Shown piece by piece: positions 37,345-47,342 of a stretch of 64,000 nucleotides of DNA. Below the pieces are notes generated by a model that did not search any database, was not told the origin of the DNA, and worked only from the letters and a program-made list of their open reading frames with translations. Source of the stretch: Flavobacteriales bacterium UBA6772 (GTDB lineage Bacteria; Bacteroidota; Bacteroidia; Flavobacteriales; Flavobacteriaceae); assembly GCA_905181765.1 (NCBI GenBank), contig CAJIYW010000004.1, positions 62,001-126,000 of the forward strand, in the 5' to 3' direction. The first letter of the stretch is position 1, and every line of letters begins with the position of its first letter. The position numbers and the translations under genes were made by a program.

Positions 37345-39729
37345 TTATTTTTCAGTTTTTAAAGTTAATACATTTTTACTTTGTTCAATTTCAGCTTGAT
37401 TTAGATTCATTTTTACAAACTCTCCCTCTAAATACTTTTCAGTTTGATCTTTATAATACTCACTAAAAACATTGCCAGATTGACCAGTTGGTAGGATTGC
37501 TAAACTATTTTCAACATCAGAAAAATCAACGATTCTCCTTGTTGATGGCCCAGCAGTAACTTTATAATAACCCGTGCTGTCTAAATTAAAAATTTGATTG
37601 TTAATTACCTCATTCCCTCCAATAGTTTCAAAAGGACCCACGTTAAAAAATGTACGCAACAAACCACCTGCTTTACCAATAGCGTGTTCATGTTCAATAG
37701 AAAGGACTCTATTCCAAGTCCAATCTTCTATATTTTCTCCTAATTGATTTTGCAAAAAGGCAATAGCGTTTTTGAAGGCTAAATTAACAATATCAGTTCT
37801 TGTTTCAATTTTATCTTTGGAAGAAATATTGTCCCACCAAACAGATTTTTCTCTATTCACCTGAAGAGGCAATACCTGATCTTGCAACTGCGAATTGATA
37901 AATAATTGGAAACTATCCCCTAATTCATCATTATATGTTTCTTTTAAAAACTCATATAAAAAACGATTGAATATGGTAGGCCCAACTGAAGTTTTTAAAT
38001 AATTCCCATCCCAATTTTCTATAATCGAAAACGCTTTTCTTTCTGATGCTGTTCCTTTAGATTTTTCTACACTTTTTAATAAACCCTTACTAATTTCTGA
38101 AACTGTAGATGATTTTACATCATAAATCATTTTAGAAACATCCTTTTTGGTAAAATCATTTTTCTCATCTAACAACTCCACAATTCTTTTTGCTCTGTCT
38201 TGAGGTTGATAATACCCTTGATATAATTTACCTCTAACAGAATCTGGTTGATTGTTTGCAGAATATACATATTTCCAGGTTGGATTAATCGCCTGTGGAT
38301 TTTCTTCAAACGGTAAATATTCAATAATTTCATCATTTCCTGAAGCACCATTTAAATATGTTTTAGAAGACAGACCGTCTCTAAGTTGATATAATTTAGC
38401 AGAAGAAAACCAACCAATATTGTCTTTTGCATCACCATACATTACATTTAAACCTGGTGCGTGAATTTTTGCAACAGATTTTTTAAAATCACGCATCGAA
38501 TTGGCATGAGAAATACCATACGAAACCTCTAACATTTCATTTGGTAACTGGGTATAAATCCAATTCATTGCAATAGGCCTTTCATCAATAACATGTTTGA
38601 TTAAACCATTCATTATTGGACCGTGTCTACTAACCTTTACTTGAAAATTAGTGTCTATTGCATTTTTTACATGTATTGTTTTATCAACCAATTGATACTT
38701 TTCATAACCATCAATAGTTTTGTACTCTAGAGAATTTTCAGGATTGTCTTCTTCTATATAAAAGTTTAAATCATCATTTGCCAGAATTGTCATACCGTAA
38801 GCATATGCTCTATTGTGACCCATTAAAGGAAATGGCATTAACGCAATATTAAACCCATAAATTTCAAAATCTGGTGTTTTTATATGATTTTGATACCAAA
38901 CAGAGGGCTGAGAAAATCCTATATGAGGATCGTTTGCGAAAATTACTTTTCCATTTTTAGTTTTTTCTGGTGCAATGACCCATGAGTTACTTCCAATGAA
39001 GGGTGAAACAGGTAAGTCATCCATAATAGAAGAAACTGCTCTAGAAATAGTCGCATTAATTTTTTCTGGAATACTCGTTTTATTAACCGTTAAATTTTCA
39101 CCGGCAAAACCTAATAATTCACTCAAATAAGGGGCCCCTAATTTTTCTTTAATTTCAGTGAGTAACGGATCTGTTTTGTGAGCTACAGCAAAACTAAAAG
39201 ACATATAACCGAAAACATTATAGATATCTTTTATGGTGTATTTTTCTTTCTCAAGACCAAGCAAAATAAATTCTAAAGGCGTTTTTCCATTTTTAATAAA
39301 TTGATTTACACCGTCTAAATAAGCTTGTGTTAATATATAAGCCTGAGAACTTTTATCTAATGAGGCGATTGTTTTATTTGCAGCTTCTTCAATTCCTAAT
39401 CCACTAAAAAACTGATCTACACTCAACAGCTCTTTTCCCAAAATTTCAGACAATCTTCCTGCAGCAATTCTTCTTACAAGTTCCATTTGCCATAATCTGT
39501 CTTGTGCATGAACATACCCCAAAGCTAGATATGCATCTTTTTGATTTTGAGCATTTATATGCGGCACACCAATGTCATCAAAATAAACGGTAACATCTTC
39601 TGTGGTGTTTTTAATTTTAATTTCGCCATTATAAACAGGATGTAATGTTTTTGAATATAGCCAACCAGCAGAAGCTATAAATAGAATAAGAACAACTAAA
39701 AATATTAGGGTTTTTTTAATAAAATTCAT
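37345..39729 (-). CDS. Penicillin acylase family protein (Ntn hydrolase)
   Basis: 794 residues with an N-terminal signal or anchor helix. The precursor would be cut before Ser247 in FIGSNSWVIAPEKT to expose the nucleophile, giving an alpha chain of about 220 residues and a beta chain of about 550. The beta chain includes NDPHIGFSQPSVWYQNH and WTYV-like RHGPIM motifs. Related acylases hydrolyse acyl amides, including acyl-homoserine lactones and lipopeptides. The substrate here is unknown; a role in signal quenching or scavenging is possible but unproven. Divergent from the DegT aminotransferase. Confidence 0.88.
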   Translation of the reverse strand: MNFIKKTLIFLVVLILFIASAGWLYSKTLHPVYNGEIKIKNTTEDVTVYFDDIGVPHINAQNQKDAYLALGYVHAQDRLWQMELVRRIAAGRLSEILGKELLSVDQFFSGLGIEEAANKTIASLDKSSQAYILTQAYLDGVNQFIKNGKTPLEFILLGLEKEKYTIKDIYNVFGYMSFSFAVAHKTDPLLTEIKEKLGAPYLSELLGFAGENLTVNKTSIPEKINATISRAVSSIMDDLPVSPFIGSNSWVIAPEKTKNGKVIFANDPHIGFSQPSVWYQNHIKTPDFEIYGFNIALMPFPLMGHNRAYAYGMTILANDDLNFYIEEDNPENSLEYKTIDGYEKYQLVDKTIHVKNAIDTNFQVKVSRHGPIMNGLIKHVIDERPIAMNWIYTQLPNEMLEVSYGISHANSMRDFKKSVAKIHAPGLNVMYGDAKDNIGWFSSAKLYQLRDGLSSKTYLNGASGNDEIIEYLPFEENPQAINPTWKYVYSANNQPDSVRGKLYQGYYQPQDRAKRIVELLDEKNDFTKKDVSKMIYDVKSSTVSEISKGLLKSVEKSKGTASERKAFSIIENWDGNYLKTSVGPTIFNRFLYEFLKETYNDELGDSFQLFINSQLQDQVLPLQVNREKSVWWDNISSKDKIETRTDIVNLAFKNAIAFLQNQLGENIEDWTWNRVLSIEHEHAIGKAGGLLRTFFNVGPFETIGGNEVINNQIFNLDSTGYYKVTAGPSTRRIVDFSDVENSLAILPTGQSGNVFSEYYKDQTEKYLEGEFVKMNLNQAEIEQSKNVLTLKTEK

Positions 39730-39749
39730 GAAAATCTATTTAATAACCT

Positions 39750-39757
39750 CAAAGGTA
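39750..39757 (-). promoter_or_regulatory. Promoter -7 box of the penicillin acylase gene
   Basis: TACCTTTG on the minus strand, 20 bases before the ATG, back to back with the DegT promoter. Confidence 0.5.
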
Positions 39758-39771
39758 ATAAATTAAATTTG

Positions 39772-39779
39772 TATTTTTG
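39772..39779 (+). promoter_or_regulatory. Promoter -7 box of the DegT aminotransferase gene
   Basis: TATTTTTG. It overlaps a possible TTG start at 39777, which is therefore rejected in favour of the ATG at 39804. Confidence 0.6.
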
Positions 39780-39803
39780 ATACCCTTATTAAACTACACT
39801 TTT

Positions 39804-40967
39804 ATGAGGAAAATTCAAATGGTAGACCTCCAAGGTCAATACGCAAAAATTAAAGATACTGTCAATAAGTCTATCACCCAAGTTCTAGATACATCTGCAT
39901 ATATAAATGGACCTTTAGTTCATGAATTTCAAGCAGATTTAGAAAAATATTTAGATGTAAAGCATGTAATTCCTTGTGCAAATGGTACAGATGCATTACA
40001 AATAGCAATGATGGGTTTAGGTCTAGAGCAAGGTGATGAAGTGATTACTGCAGATTTCACATTTGCTGCAACAGTAGAAGTTATTGCTTTATTAAAATTA
40101 ACTCCTGTTCTAGTGGATGTAGAAGCAGATACTTTTAATTTAAATATTGAAGCATTAAAGAAAGCAATTACACCAAAAACAAAAGCGATTGTTCCTGTTC
40201 ATTTATTCGGACAAGTAGCAAACATGGACGCTGTTATGGAGGTTGCTAAAGAACATAATTTATTTGTAATTGAAGACAATGCGCAAGCAATTGGGGCAAG
40301 TTATACCTTTAAAAATGGTAAAAAACAAAAAGCAGGAACCATTGGTAATGTGGGTACAACTTCTTTTTTTCCTTCTAAAAACCTAGGCTGTTATGGAGAT
40401 GGTGGAGCAATTTTTACAAATGATGATGCACTAGCACATATCATTCGAGGAATTGTAAATCACGGAATGTATACCCGCTATTATCACGATGTTGTAGGCG
40501 TAAACTCCAGACTAGATGCAATACAAGCAGGAGTTTTACAAGCAAAATTACCAAATTTAGATACCTATTGCGATGCCAGAAGAAATGCTGCTCGTTTTTA
40601 CAATAAAGCATTTGCTAGCAATGCTAATATTATTACACCAACTGCTAAATCAAACGCAACCATTAATTGTGGTGAAATTTGTGATGTTTGCGATTGTCAT
40701 GTTTTTCATCAATACACTTTACAAATCACGAACGGACAAAGAGACGAACTACATAAACATTTATTGGCAGAAGGAGTGCCGAATGCTATTTATTATCCTG
40801 TTGCGCTGCATGCTCAAAAAGCATATAAAGATGCACGTTATAAAGAAAGTGATTTTCCTGTAACAAACCATTTGATAAAAACGGTAATCTCTTTACCAAT
40901 GCATACAGAATTAGATACCGAACAATTAGAATTTATTACAAATACAATCAATAATTTTGTAAAATAA
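39804..40967 (+). CDS. DegT/DnrJ/EryC1/StrS family sugar aminotransferase
   Basis: 387 residues from ATG 39804 (MRKIQMVDLQGQYAKI). The PLP enzyme motifs are CANGTDALQIAMMGLGL, DEVITADFTFAATVE, IEDNAQAIGA and the PLP lysine in SFFPSKNLGCYGDGGAI. Members aminate keto-sugars on nucleotide carriers for surface glycans. A small insert CGEICDVCDCHVFHQYTL adds three Cys before the usual VFHQY motif, which is common in Bacteroidota versions. galE follows 4 bases later, so both probably feed the same nucleotide-sugar pool. Confidence 0.92.
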   Translation: MRKIQMVDLQGQYAKIKDTVNKSITQVLDTSAYINGPLVHEFQADLEKYLDVKHVIPCANGTDALQIAMMGLGLEQGDEVITADFTFAATVEVIALLKLTPVLVDVEADTFNLNIEALKKAITPKTKAIVPVHLFGQVANMDAVMEVAKEHNLFVIEDNAQAIGASYTFKNGKKQKAGTIGNVGTTSFFPSKNLGCYGDGGAIFTNDDALAHIIRGIVNHGMYTRYYHDVVGVNSRLDAIQAGVLQAKLPNLDTYCDARRNAARFYNKAFASNANIITPTAKSNATINCGEICDVCDCHVFHQYTLQITNGQRDELHKHLLAEGVPNAIYYPVALHAQKAYKDARYKESDFPVTNHLIKTVISLPMHTELDTEQLEFITNTINNFVK

Positions 40968-40971
40968 AAAA

Positions 40972-41979
40972 ATGAAAAGAATACTTGTAACTGGTGGATT
41001 AGGTTTTATTGGCTCTCATACAGTTGTAGAGTTGCAAAACGAAGGTTTTGAAGTTGTTATTGTTGATGATTTATCAAACACAACTTTAAAAGTTTTAGAG
41101 AGTATTACAGAAATTACAGGAACAAGACCTACTTTTCATCAGATTGATTTGCGCATTAAAAACGATGTGAAAACATTGTTTAAAACACTTAAAGTAGACG
41201 GTATTATTCATTTTTCTGCTTTTAAAGCAGTTGGCGAAAGTGTACAAAACCCTTTAGATTATTATGAAAACAATATCGGAAGCTTAGTATATATATTGCA
41301 AGAAATGAGAGATCGTAACTTAGATAATTTTATATTTTCTTCTTCCTGCACTGTTTACGGGCAAGCAGATGAACTGCCAATTACAGAAAATGCACCTGTT
41401 AAAAAAGCAGAATCTACATACGGAAACACGAAACAAATTGGTGAAGAAATCATTCAAGAAACTTGCAAAGCGCATCAATTAAATGCTATTGCATTAAGAT
41501 ATTTTAATCCTATCGGAGCACACGACAGTGTAAAAATTGGAGAATTACCTATCGGTGTTCCCCAAAATTTAATTCCTTTTGTAACACAAACTGCAGCAGG
41601 AATTAGAAAGGAGCTATCTGTTTTTGGTGATGATTACCCAACAATAGACGGAACGGCTGTTAGAGACTATATTCATGTAGTAGATTTAGCAAAAGCGCAT
41701 ATTGCCGCTTTAAAAAGGTTAATCAATAAAACTAACAAACAAAATTTTGAGTTTTTTAATGTAGGTTCTGGAAAAGGAAGTTCTGTTTTAGAAGTTATAA
41801 AGGCTTTTGAAAAAGCGTCTGGACAGCCCTTAAATTACAAAATTGTTGGCAGAAGAGAAGGAGATATTACATCTGCATATGCCAATACAACAAAAGCAAA
41901 TAAAGAACTAAACTGGAAAACAGAAAAATCTTTAGATGAAGGTTTGGCTTCTGCTTGGAAGTGGCAACAGCGCCAATAG
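40972..41979 (+). CDS. galE: UDP-glucose 4-epimerase
   Basis: 335 residues, extended SDR type. NAD-binding GGLGFIGSHTVVEL opens the protein; the catalytic SSSCTVYG and the YGNTK (YxxxK) motif follow, then ALRYFNPIGAHDS and a substrate-binding RDYIHVVDLAKAH. It interconverts UDP-glucose and UDP-galactose, or the N-acetyl forms, for glycan synthesis. Co-transcribed with the preceding DegT aminotransferase and followed by a terminator. Confidence 0.94.
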   Translation: MKRILVTGGLGFIGSHTVVELQNEGFEVVIVDDLSNTTLKVLESITEITGTRPTFHQIDLRIKNDVKTLFKTLKVDGIIHFSAFKAVGESVQNPLDYYENNIGSLVYILQEMRDRNLDNFIFSSSCTVYGQADELPITENAPVKKAESTYGNTKQIGEEIIQETCKAHQLNAIALRYFNPIGAHDSVKIGELPIGVPQNLIPFVTQTAAGIRKELSVFGDDYPTIDGTAVRDYIHVVDLAKAHIAALKRLINKTNKQNFEFFNVGSGKGSSVLEVIKAFEKASGQPLNYKIVGRREGDITSAYANTTKANKELNWKTEKSLDEGLASAWKWQQRQ

Positions 41980-42018
41980 AAATAATTTTCTGAATTTTAA
42001 TAAATTCATTTTAAGAAG

Positions 42019-42067
42019 AAATCACTCATTTTTGACCTTTTTTTAGTCAATTTTGAGTGATTTTTTC
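42019..42067 (+). terminator. galE terminator
   Basis: AAATCACTCA...TTTTGAC pairs with GTCA...TGAGTGATTT around a T-rich loop and is followed by T residues: a long imperfect stem. Confidence 0.75.
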
Positions 42068-42278
42068 ATTTTTATTCGATTTTTGACCGTTTTTAGGTTT
42101 TTGTATAAAAATGAAAAACGTTCATAGTTATTAGATTGTTAACAATTGTACCACATAATTTTCAGATTGCTATTTCGAAGTTCTTTTCATGATTTTAATA
42201 CTATTAAGTATGCCACCTGTTAAATAACTCATTGGTTTCAGGTATCATTAATAATTATACTACAAAATTTAGAGCTTT

Positions 42279-42464
42279 ATGAAGATTAGAAGAAAAACTT
42301 GTTTAGAAAAACGTTATACAGATAAAATGGGGAGACTACACAACAATATTACTTACATTAAAAAAACATTGCTAAACATTATCCCTTTGAAAATAATACT
42401 TAAATACAGAAAAACATATTATGGTGAAATTAAAGATTGCGAAGACTGTGTTTTAGCAAAATAA
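42279..42464 (+). CDS. Hypothetical 61-residue basic protein
   Basis: A short frame that starts MKIRRKTCLEKRYTDKMGRL, is rich in Lys/Arg, has one mildly hydrophobic segment (LLNIIPLKIILKY) and ends with a CxxC (DCEDCVLAK). A terminator begins 6 bases after its stop, which supports expression. No family recognised. It stands alone between two terminators, so it would be a single-gene transcript. Moderate confidence. Confidence 0.45.
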   Translation: MKIRRKTCLEKRYTDKMGRLHNNITYIKKTLLNIIPLKIILKYRKTYYGEIKDCEDCVLAK

Positions 42465-42469
42465 TACTT

Positions 42470-42505
42470 AAAAAATCCCAAATTTAAATTTGGAGATTTT
42501 TTTTG
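42470..42505 (+). terminator. Terminator after the 61-residue gene
   Basis: AAAATC-CCAAATTT pairs with AAATTTGG-GATTTT (one bulged A) and is followed by a T-run. Confidence 0.75.
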
Positions 42506-42581
42506 GTTAATATTTAACAAAGTACACCCTAGATTTTTATGCTCATTTTAGTAATTTTAAATTCTTAAAAATGAAACTAAA

Positions 42582-45419
42582 ATGAAAAAAATATACATTG
42601 CTTTTTTAGCAATTACAAGTTTTATTGCTTGCAGCACTTCTTCCGAAGAAAAAACACCAGAATTAAGCATCAATTATAAAAAAATTGAATTAGCTAACGG
42701 ACTAGATGTTATTTTTCATGTAGATAAGTCTGACCCAATAGTTGCAGTAGAGTTAATGGTACATGTAGGCTCTGCTAGAGAAATTGAAGGCAGAACAGGT
42801 TTTGCACATTTATTTGAACATTTGTTATTCTTAGAATCAGAAAATTTGGGGAAAGGTGGATTAGATAAAATGAGTGCAAAAATTGGTGGCTCAGGTGCAA
42901 ATGGCTCTACCTCTAGAGACCGAACAAACTATCTGCAGACAGTACCAAAAGATGCGTTAGAAAAGATGATTTGGGCGGAAGCAGATAAATTAGGATACTT
43001 TATAAACACGGTAACAGCACCTGTTTTAGCAAAAGAAAAACAAGTTGTTAAAAATGAAAAGAGGCAAAGCGTAGACAACAGGCCTTATGGCCACAACCAA
43101 TATGTAATTGGTAAAAACCTGTACCCTAAAGACCATCCATACAATTGGCAAGTAATTGGTTCTTTAGAAGATTTACAAAATGCCACTTTACAAGATGTAA
43201 AAAACTTTTACAAAAAATGGTATGTCCCTAACAATGCTACTTTAGTTTTATCTGGAGACCTCAATATTGAACAAGCAACTAAATGGGTACACACCTATTT
43301 TGATGAAATTCCGAAAGGAACAAAAGAAATTACACCACTAGAAAAAAGACCTGGTTTTGTAAAAGAAACAAAATTCTTGTATTATGAAGATAATTTTGCA
43401 AGAGTGCCGCAATTAACTATGGTGTGGCCAACAGTTGAAGCATATCATCCAGATTCTTATGCTTTAGATGTGCTGTCTGAATACTTAACAGTTGGAAAAT
43501 CTGCACCTTTAAATAAGGTTTTAGTAGATGATTTAAAACTAACTTCTTACACGGGCATGTACAATAGCAATTCGGAATTGGCAGGAGAGGTACAAATTTA
43601 TGTAAGAGCTTTTAATGGCAAAAAATTAAACGCGATAAAAGCAGGAATTGAAAAAGGATTTTTAAACTTTGAAGCTAAAGGAATTTCAGAAAAAGATTTA
43701 AATAGAATTAAAGCAGGCCAAGAAACGCAGTTTTATGGCAGTTTATCAAGTGTTATCGGTAAAGGAACCAATTTAGCATCTTACAACACCTATTTAGGAA
43801 ATCCTGGTTTTGTAACCGAAGATATTAAAAGAACTTTAGCCGTTACTACAGCAGATGTAATACGTGTTTACAATACCTACATTAAAGACAAAAATTACAT
43901 AGCTACTAGTTTTGTACCTAAAAACAGTGCAAATTTAGCATTAAAAGGTGCTGTACTAGCAAATGTTGTAGAAGAGAAAATTGTAAATGGTGCAGAAGAG
44001 ATTTTTGATTCTAAAATTGCAGCTACCTATCAAAAAACGCCTTCCTCATTTGACAGAAGTATTGCTCCAAAATATGGCGAAACTCCTACTTTAGCAGTCC
44101 CAAAAGTATATGAAAGCACCTTAGAAAATGGTTTAAAAATCTACGGAATTGAGAATAATGAAGTGCCATTAGTCCGTTTTAACTTTACCATAGATGGCGG
44201 CCAATTATTAGAGTCTATGGATAAATTAGGCGTTGCTAACTTAACTGCAAATTTATTAAATAAAGGAACTAAGAATAAAACCGTTAAAGAATTAGAAGAA
44301 GTAATTCAAGAATTAGGTGCTTCAATCTATATCTATTCGGACAAAGAAAGTATTACCATTTCTGGAACAACCTTAGCTAAAAACTATAAAAAAACATTGG
44401 CTTTAGCACAAGAAATGTTATTAGAACCTCGGTTTGATGAAAAAGAATTCGACCTGCTTAAAAAAGCAACTATTGCTAGTTTGCGCCAGCAAGAAGCAAA
44501 TCCAAATGCAGTCGCAAGAAATGCATACAAAGAATTAATTTACGGCAAAGAAAATATACTGTCTAAAAATATTTTAGGGAGCATAACCTCTGTTGAAGTG
44601 ATCACTTTAGAAGATGTTAAAACCTATTACAATAACTACATATCTCCTTCTGTATCGAAAATGCTGGTTGTTGGAGCTATTTCTAAAGAACAAATAACTA
44701 CCTCATTAACAAGCTTAAACACAAACTGGAAAGCAAAAAAAGTTGTAATTCCTGCATATAAACCAATTGAAGCACCCACAAAACCCGCCGTATATTTTTA
44801 CGATATTCCAAATGCGAAACAATCTATTTTACAATTTGGCGCACCTGCTTTGGCTGCAACAGATGAAGATTTTTATGCCGCTACAGTAATGAACTATATT
44901 CTTGGTGGTGGTGGATTTGCCTCTCGCTTAACACAAGAGTTAAGAGAAGGAAAAGGATATACGTATGGTATTCGATCTGGTTTTTCTGGCACAAAAGCAA
45001 AAGGAACTTTTACAATTTCTAGTGGAGTTCGTTCTAATGTAACCCTAGAATCTGCGCAAGCAGTTCAGAAAATACTAAAAGAATATCCAACTACTTTTTC
45101 TGATAAAGATTTAGAAACTACTAAAAGTTTCTTAATTAAAAGTAATGCAAGGGCCTTTGAAACTCCTGGCGCAAAATTAAGAATGTTGTCTAATATTAGT
45201 AATTATGAATTACAAGCAACGTATGTAAAAGATAGAGAAAACGTGGTAAACAACATGACTAAAAAACGCATTACAGCGTTAGCTAACAAATATATAAATC
45301 CTAATAAAATGATTTGGCTGGTTGTTGGTGATGCAGAAACACAACTAGAAAGAATGAAAGAATTGGGATACGGAACACCAATTTTATTAAATAAAAGACA
45401 AGAGGAAATAAAGAACTAA
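42582..45419 (+). CDS. M16 family zinc metallopeptidase, lipoprotein
   Basis: 945 residues: lipoprotein signal (lipobox IAC, Cys17) and two M16 halves. The N-terminal half has the inverted zinc motif HLFEH (His76, Glu79, His80) and the distal Glu in the EKQVVKNEKRQ region. The second half (from about residue 510) lacks the zinc motif but keeps the GGGGFASRLTQELREGKGYTYG substrate-binding loop with its Arg-Tyr pair. This is the fused pitrilysin-like arrangement that encloses small peptides in a chamber. Probably acts in the periplasm on signal peptides or imported peptides. Confidence 0.93.
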   Translation: MKKIYIAFLAITSFIACSTSSEEKTPELSINYKKIELANGLDVIFHVDKSDPIVAVELMVHVGSAREIEGRTGFAHLFEHLLFLESENLGKGGLDKMSAKIGGSGANGSTSRDRTNYLQTVPKDALEKMIWAEADKLGYFINTVTAPVLAKEKQVVKNEKRQSVDNRPYGHNQYVIGKNLYPKDHPYNWQVIGSLEDLQNATLQDVKNFYKKWYVPNNATLVLSGDLNIEQATKWVHTYFDEIPKGTKEITPLEKRPGFVKETKFLYYEDNFARVPQLTMVWPTVEAYHPDSYALDVLSEYLTVGKSAPLNKVLVDDLKLTSYTGMYNSNSELAGEVQIYVRAFNGKKLNAIKAGIEKGFLNFEAKGISEKDLNRIKAGQETQFYGSLSSVIGKGTNLASYNTYLGNPGFVTEDIKRTLAVTTADVIRVYNTYIKDKNYIATSFVPKNSANLALKGAVLANVVEEKIVNGAEEIFDSKIAATYQKTPSSFDRSIAPKYGETPTLAVPKVYESTLENGLKIYGIENNEVPLVRFNFTIDGGQLLESMDKLGVANLTANLLNKGTKNKTVKELEEVIQELGASIYIYSDKESITISGTTLAKNYKKTLALAQEMLLEPRFDEKEFDLLKKATIASLRQQEANPNAVARNAYKELIYGKENILSKNILGSITSVEVITLEDVKTYYNNYISPSVSKMLVVGAISKEQITTSLTSLNTNWKAKKVVIPAYKPIEAPTKPAVYFYDIPNAKQSILQFGAPALAATDEDFYAATVMNYILGGGGFASRLTQELREGKGYTYGIRSGFSGTKAKGTFTISSGVRSNVTLESAQAVQKILKEYPTTFSDKDLETTKSFLIKSNARAFETPGAKLRMLSNISNYELQATYVKDRENVVNNMTKKRITALANKYINPNKMIWLVVGDAETQLERMKELGYGTPILLNKRQEEIKN

Positions 45420-45487
45420 GATTGCTTCACTATGAGCAACAAGAACAAAGACCTGATTCTTATGAGTTCATAAAGTTTTGAGTTTTT

Positions 45488-45527
45488 AAAAGCCCCAATT
45501 TCAAATTTGAGATTGGGGCTTTTAATA
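45488..45527. terminator. Terminator between the M16 gene and fabD
   Basis: AAAAGCCCCAAT pairs with ATTGGGGCTTTT around an 12-base AT loop that itself can pair partly. It lies between convergent genes and could serve both. Confidence 0.8.
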
Positions 45528-45543
45528 TACATCTAGTTTCTCT

Positions 45544-46431
45544 TTACGAAACAAAAACTGCCCCACTTGCGGCAACACTTCTATCTATTTTACGCATTAA
45601 TCCTTGCAATACTTTACCAGGTCCAACTTCTATAAATTCAGTTCCACCATCAGCAATCATTGCTTGAATGGACTGCGTCCATCTTACAGGAGCAGTTAAC
45701 TGAATCATTAAATTTTTCTTAATCTCACTAGGAGATGTAACTGCACATGCTGAAACATTTTGATACACCGGACAAGTAGGATTACTAAACGTTGTTGCTT
45801 CAATCGCAGCCGCTAACTCGGCCCTTGCTGGCTCCATCATTGGTGAGTGAAATGCTCCACCAACTGGCAATAACAAGGCTCTTCTTGCTCCTTTTTCACT
45901 TAATACTTTGCACGCTTTTTCAACTGCAGCAATTTCACCAGAAATCACCAATTGTCCTGGACAGTTGTAATTCGCCGCAACTACTACACCTTTTATTTCC
46001 GAACAGGTATCTTCAACAATTGCATCTTCTAGACCTAAAACAGCAGCCATAGTAGAAGGTGCAATTTCGCAAGCTTTTTGCATTGCCAAAGCACGTTTAG
46101 AAACTAATTTTAATCCGTCTTCAAAGGTTAAAACTCCATTTGTAACCAATGCAGACAATTCACCTAAAGAATGTCCTGCTACCATTTCTGGTTTAAAGTC
46201 ATCACCTAAAACCTTTGCTAAAATAACAGAATGCAAAAAAATTGCAGGCTGTGTAACTTTCGTTTCTTTTAGCTGTTCTGCAGTTCCTTCGAACATAATA
46301 TCTGTAATAGAAAAGCCTAAAATATCATTTGCTTTTTCAAAGTATTTTTGCGCTAATGGAGATTTTTCGTATAAATCTAAACCCATTCCCGTAAATTGTG
46401 CTCCTTGACCAGGAAAAATATATGCTTTCAT
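45544..46431 (-). CDS. fabD: Malonyl-CoA:ACP transacylase
   Basis: 295 residues. The nucleophile is Ser88 in AGHSLGELSA, the FPGQGAQFTGMG opening forms the oxyanion region, and the catalytic His is in GGAFHSPMM. It loads malonate on acyl carrier protein for fatty acid synthesis. It stands apart from other fab genes here, as is usual in this group. The arsenosugar cluster begins on the other strand about 310 bases upstream. Confidence 0.95.
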   Translation of the reverse strand: MKAYIFPGQGAQFTGMGLDLYEKSPLAQKYFEKANDILGFSITDIMFEGTAEQLKETKVTQPAIFLHSVILAKVLGDDFKPEMVAGHSLGELSALVTNGVLTFEDGLKLVSKRALAMQKACEIAPSTMAAVLGLEDAIVEDTCSEIKGVVVAANYNCPGQLVISGEIAAVEKACKVLSEKGARRALLLPVGGAFHSPMMEPARAELAAAIEATTFSNPTCPVYQNVSACAVTSPSEIKKNLMIQLTAPVRWTQSIQAMIADGGTEFIEVGPGKVLQGLMRKIDRSVAASGAVFVS

Positions 46432-46744
46432 TTATGTTCTATTTGGTAGTTATTTAGTGGAATCATTTTACTGTCATCTGCGAAAATAATCAATTAGTCA
46501 TTAGTACATATCAAATTCAAAATAAATTAATACTATTTGTTGTAATCAAACTGTAAAAAAAACGTCTAAAAAATTCTAAATTATATCCAATGAAAAAAAT
46601 ACTACTTTATAATTACTAAAAAGTATTCTAAAACTAAAATTAATTTAGATGCTAAAACTTCATATTTGAAATACGATTGGAGTTTGAACGAAAAATAAAT
46701 TATTATCTTTCACATTCATTACACCAAAGCTAAAAATATTTAAA
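46432..46744. other. Divergent intergenic region, fabD / arsenosugar cluster
   Basis: About 310 bases of AT-rich sequence holding two divergent promoters. No perfect TAnnTTTG box was assigned; CATATTTG near 46670 is a one-mismatch candidate for the arsenosugar side. No arsenic-repressor palindrome was recognised with confidence. Confidence 0.4.
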
Positions 46745-47080
46745 ATGTCTAAACCATATTACGATTCTGGAGATTTAAGAAAATTCGGAAAAATAACAGA
46801 GTGGAGTGAAGAATTAGGTACCAAATTCTTCGATTATTACGGTAAAGTTTTTGAAGAAGGAGCTTTAACTGCTCGTGAAAAATCTTTAATTGCTTTAGCT
46901 GTCGCACATACAGAACAATGTCCATATTGCATAGATGCCTATACAAAGGACAGTCTGCAACGCGGCGTTACCAAAGAACAAATGATGGAAGCAATACATG
47001 TAGGTGCAGCTATTAAAAGTGGTGCAACCTTGGTTCATGGAGTTCAAATGATGAATAAAGTAGATAAGCTAGAAATGTAA
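46745..47080 (+). CDS. Arsenosugar biosynthesis-associated carboxymuconolactone decarboxylase-like protein
   Basis: 111 residues of the AhpD/CMD fold. The redox motif CPYCIDAYTKDSLQRG (CxxC) is followed by a helix with EAIHVGAAIKSGATLVHG. I recognise it as the peroxidase-like protein repeatedly found beside ArsS and ArsM. It may reduce a thiol or arsenic intermediate using its Cys pair; the precise reaction is not known to me. First gene of the cluster, with a 262-base gap before arsS. Confidence 0.85.
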   Translation: MSKPYYDSGDLRKFGKITEWSEELGTKFFDYYGKVFEEGALTAREKSLIALAVAHTEQCPYCIDAYTKDSLQRGVTKEQMMEAIHVGAAIKSGATLVHGVQMMNKVDKLEM

Positions 47081-47308
47081 GCAGAAAACCAAGATCGCTT
47101 TTTAGCAATTTTGTATGCAGCACATATCTTATCGGCAGGGAGAATCTATTTCTTAATTTTAGAAACTACTAAACCTGAAGTTACTAGACATATTAGATTT
47201 ACTGCTATACAAGCTTAGTAAAAAGTTTCTACAATAAAATGAGTTCCTTTAGATAGCAGAAAAGCAAAACATTAAATGAAGTTAGAAACCCCTAAAAACG
47301 ATACTGAA

Positions 47309-47332
47309 ATACTGAAATAAATTCAGCACAAG
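47309..47332 (+). repeat. Short dispersed repeat, copy 2
   Basis: 24 bases matching 25994-26017 at 22 of 24 positions, just upstream of the arsS ATG. A partial extra copy of ATACTGAAA precedes it. Confidence 0.55.
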
Positions 47333-47342
47333 CAAATTCAGC

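Noticed and set aside
39777..39803. TTG start of the DegT aminotransferase
   Set aside because: It lies inside the TATTTTTG promoter box; the ATG at 39804 starts the conserved region.
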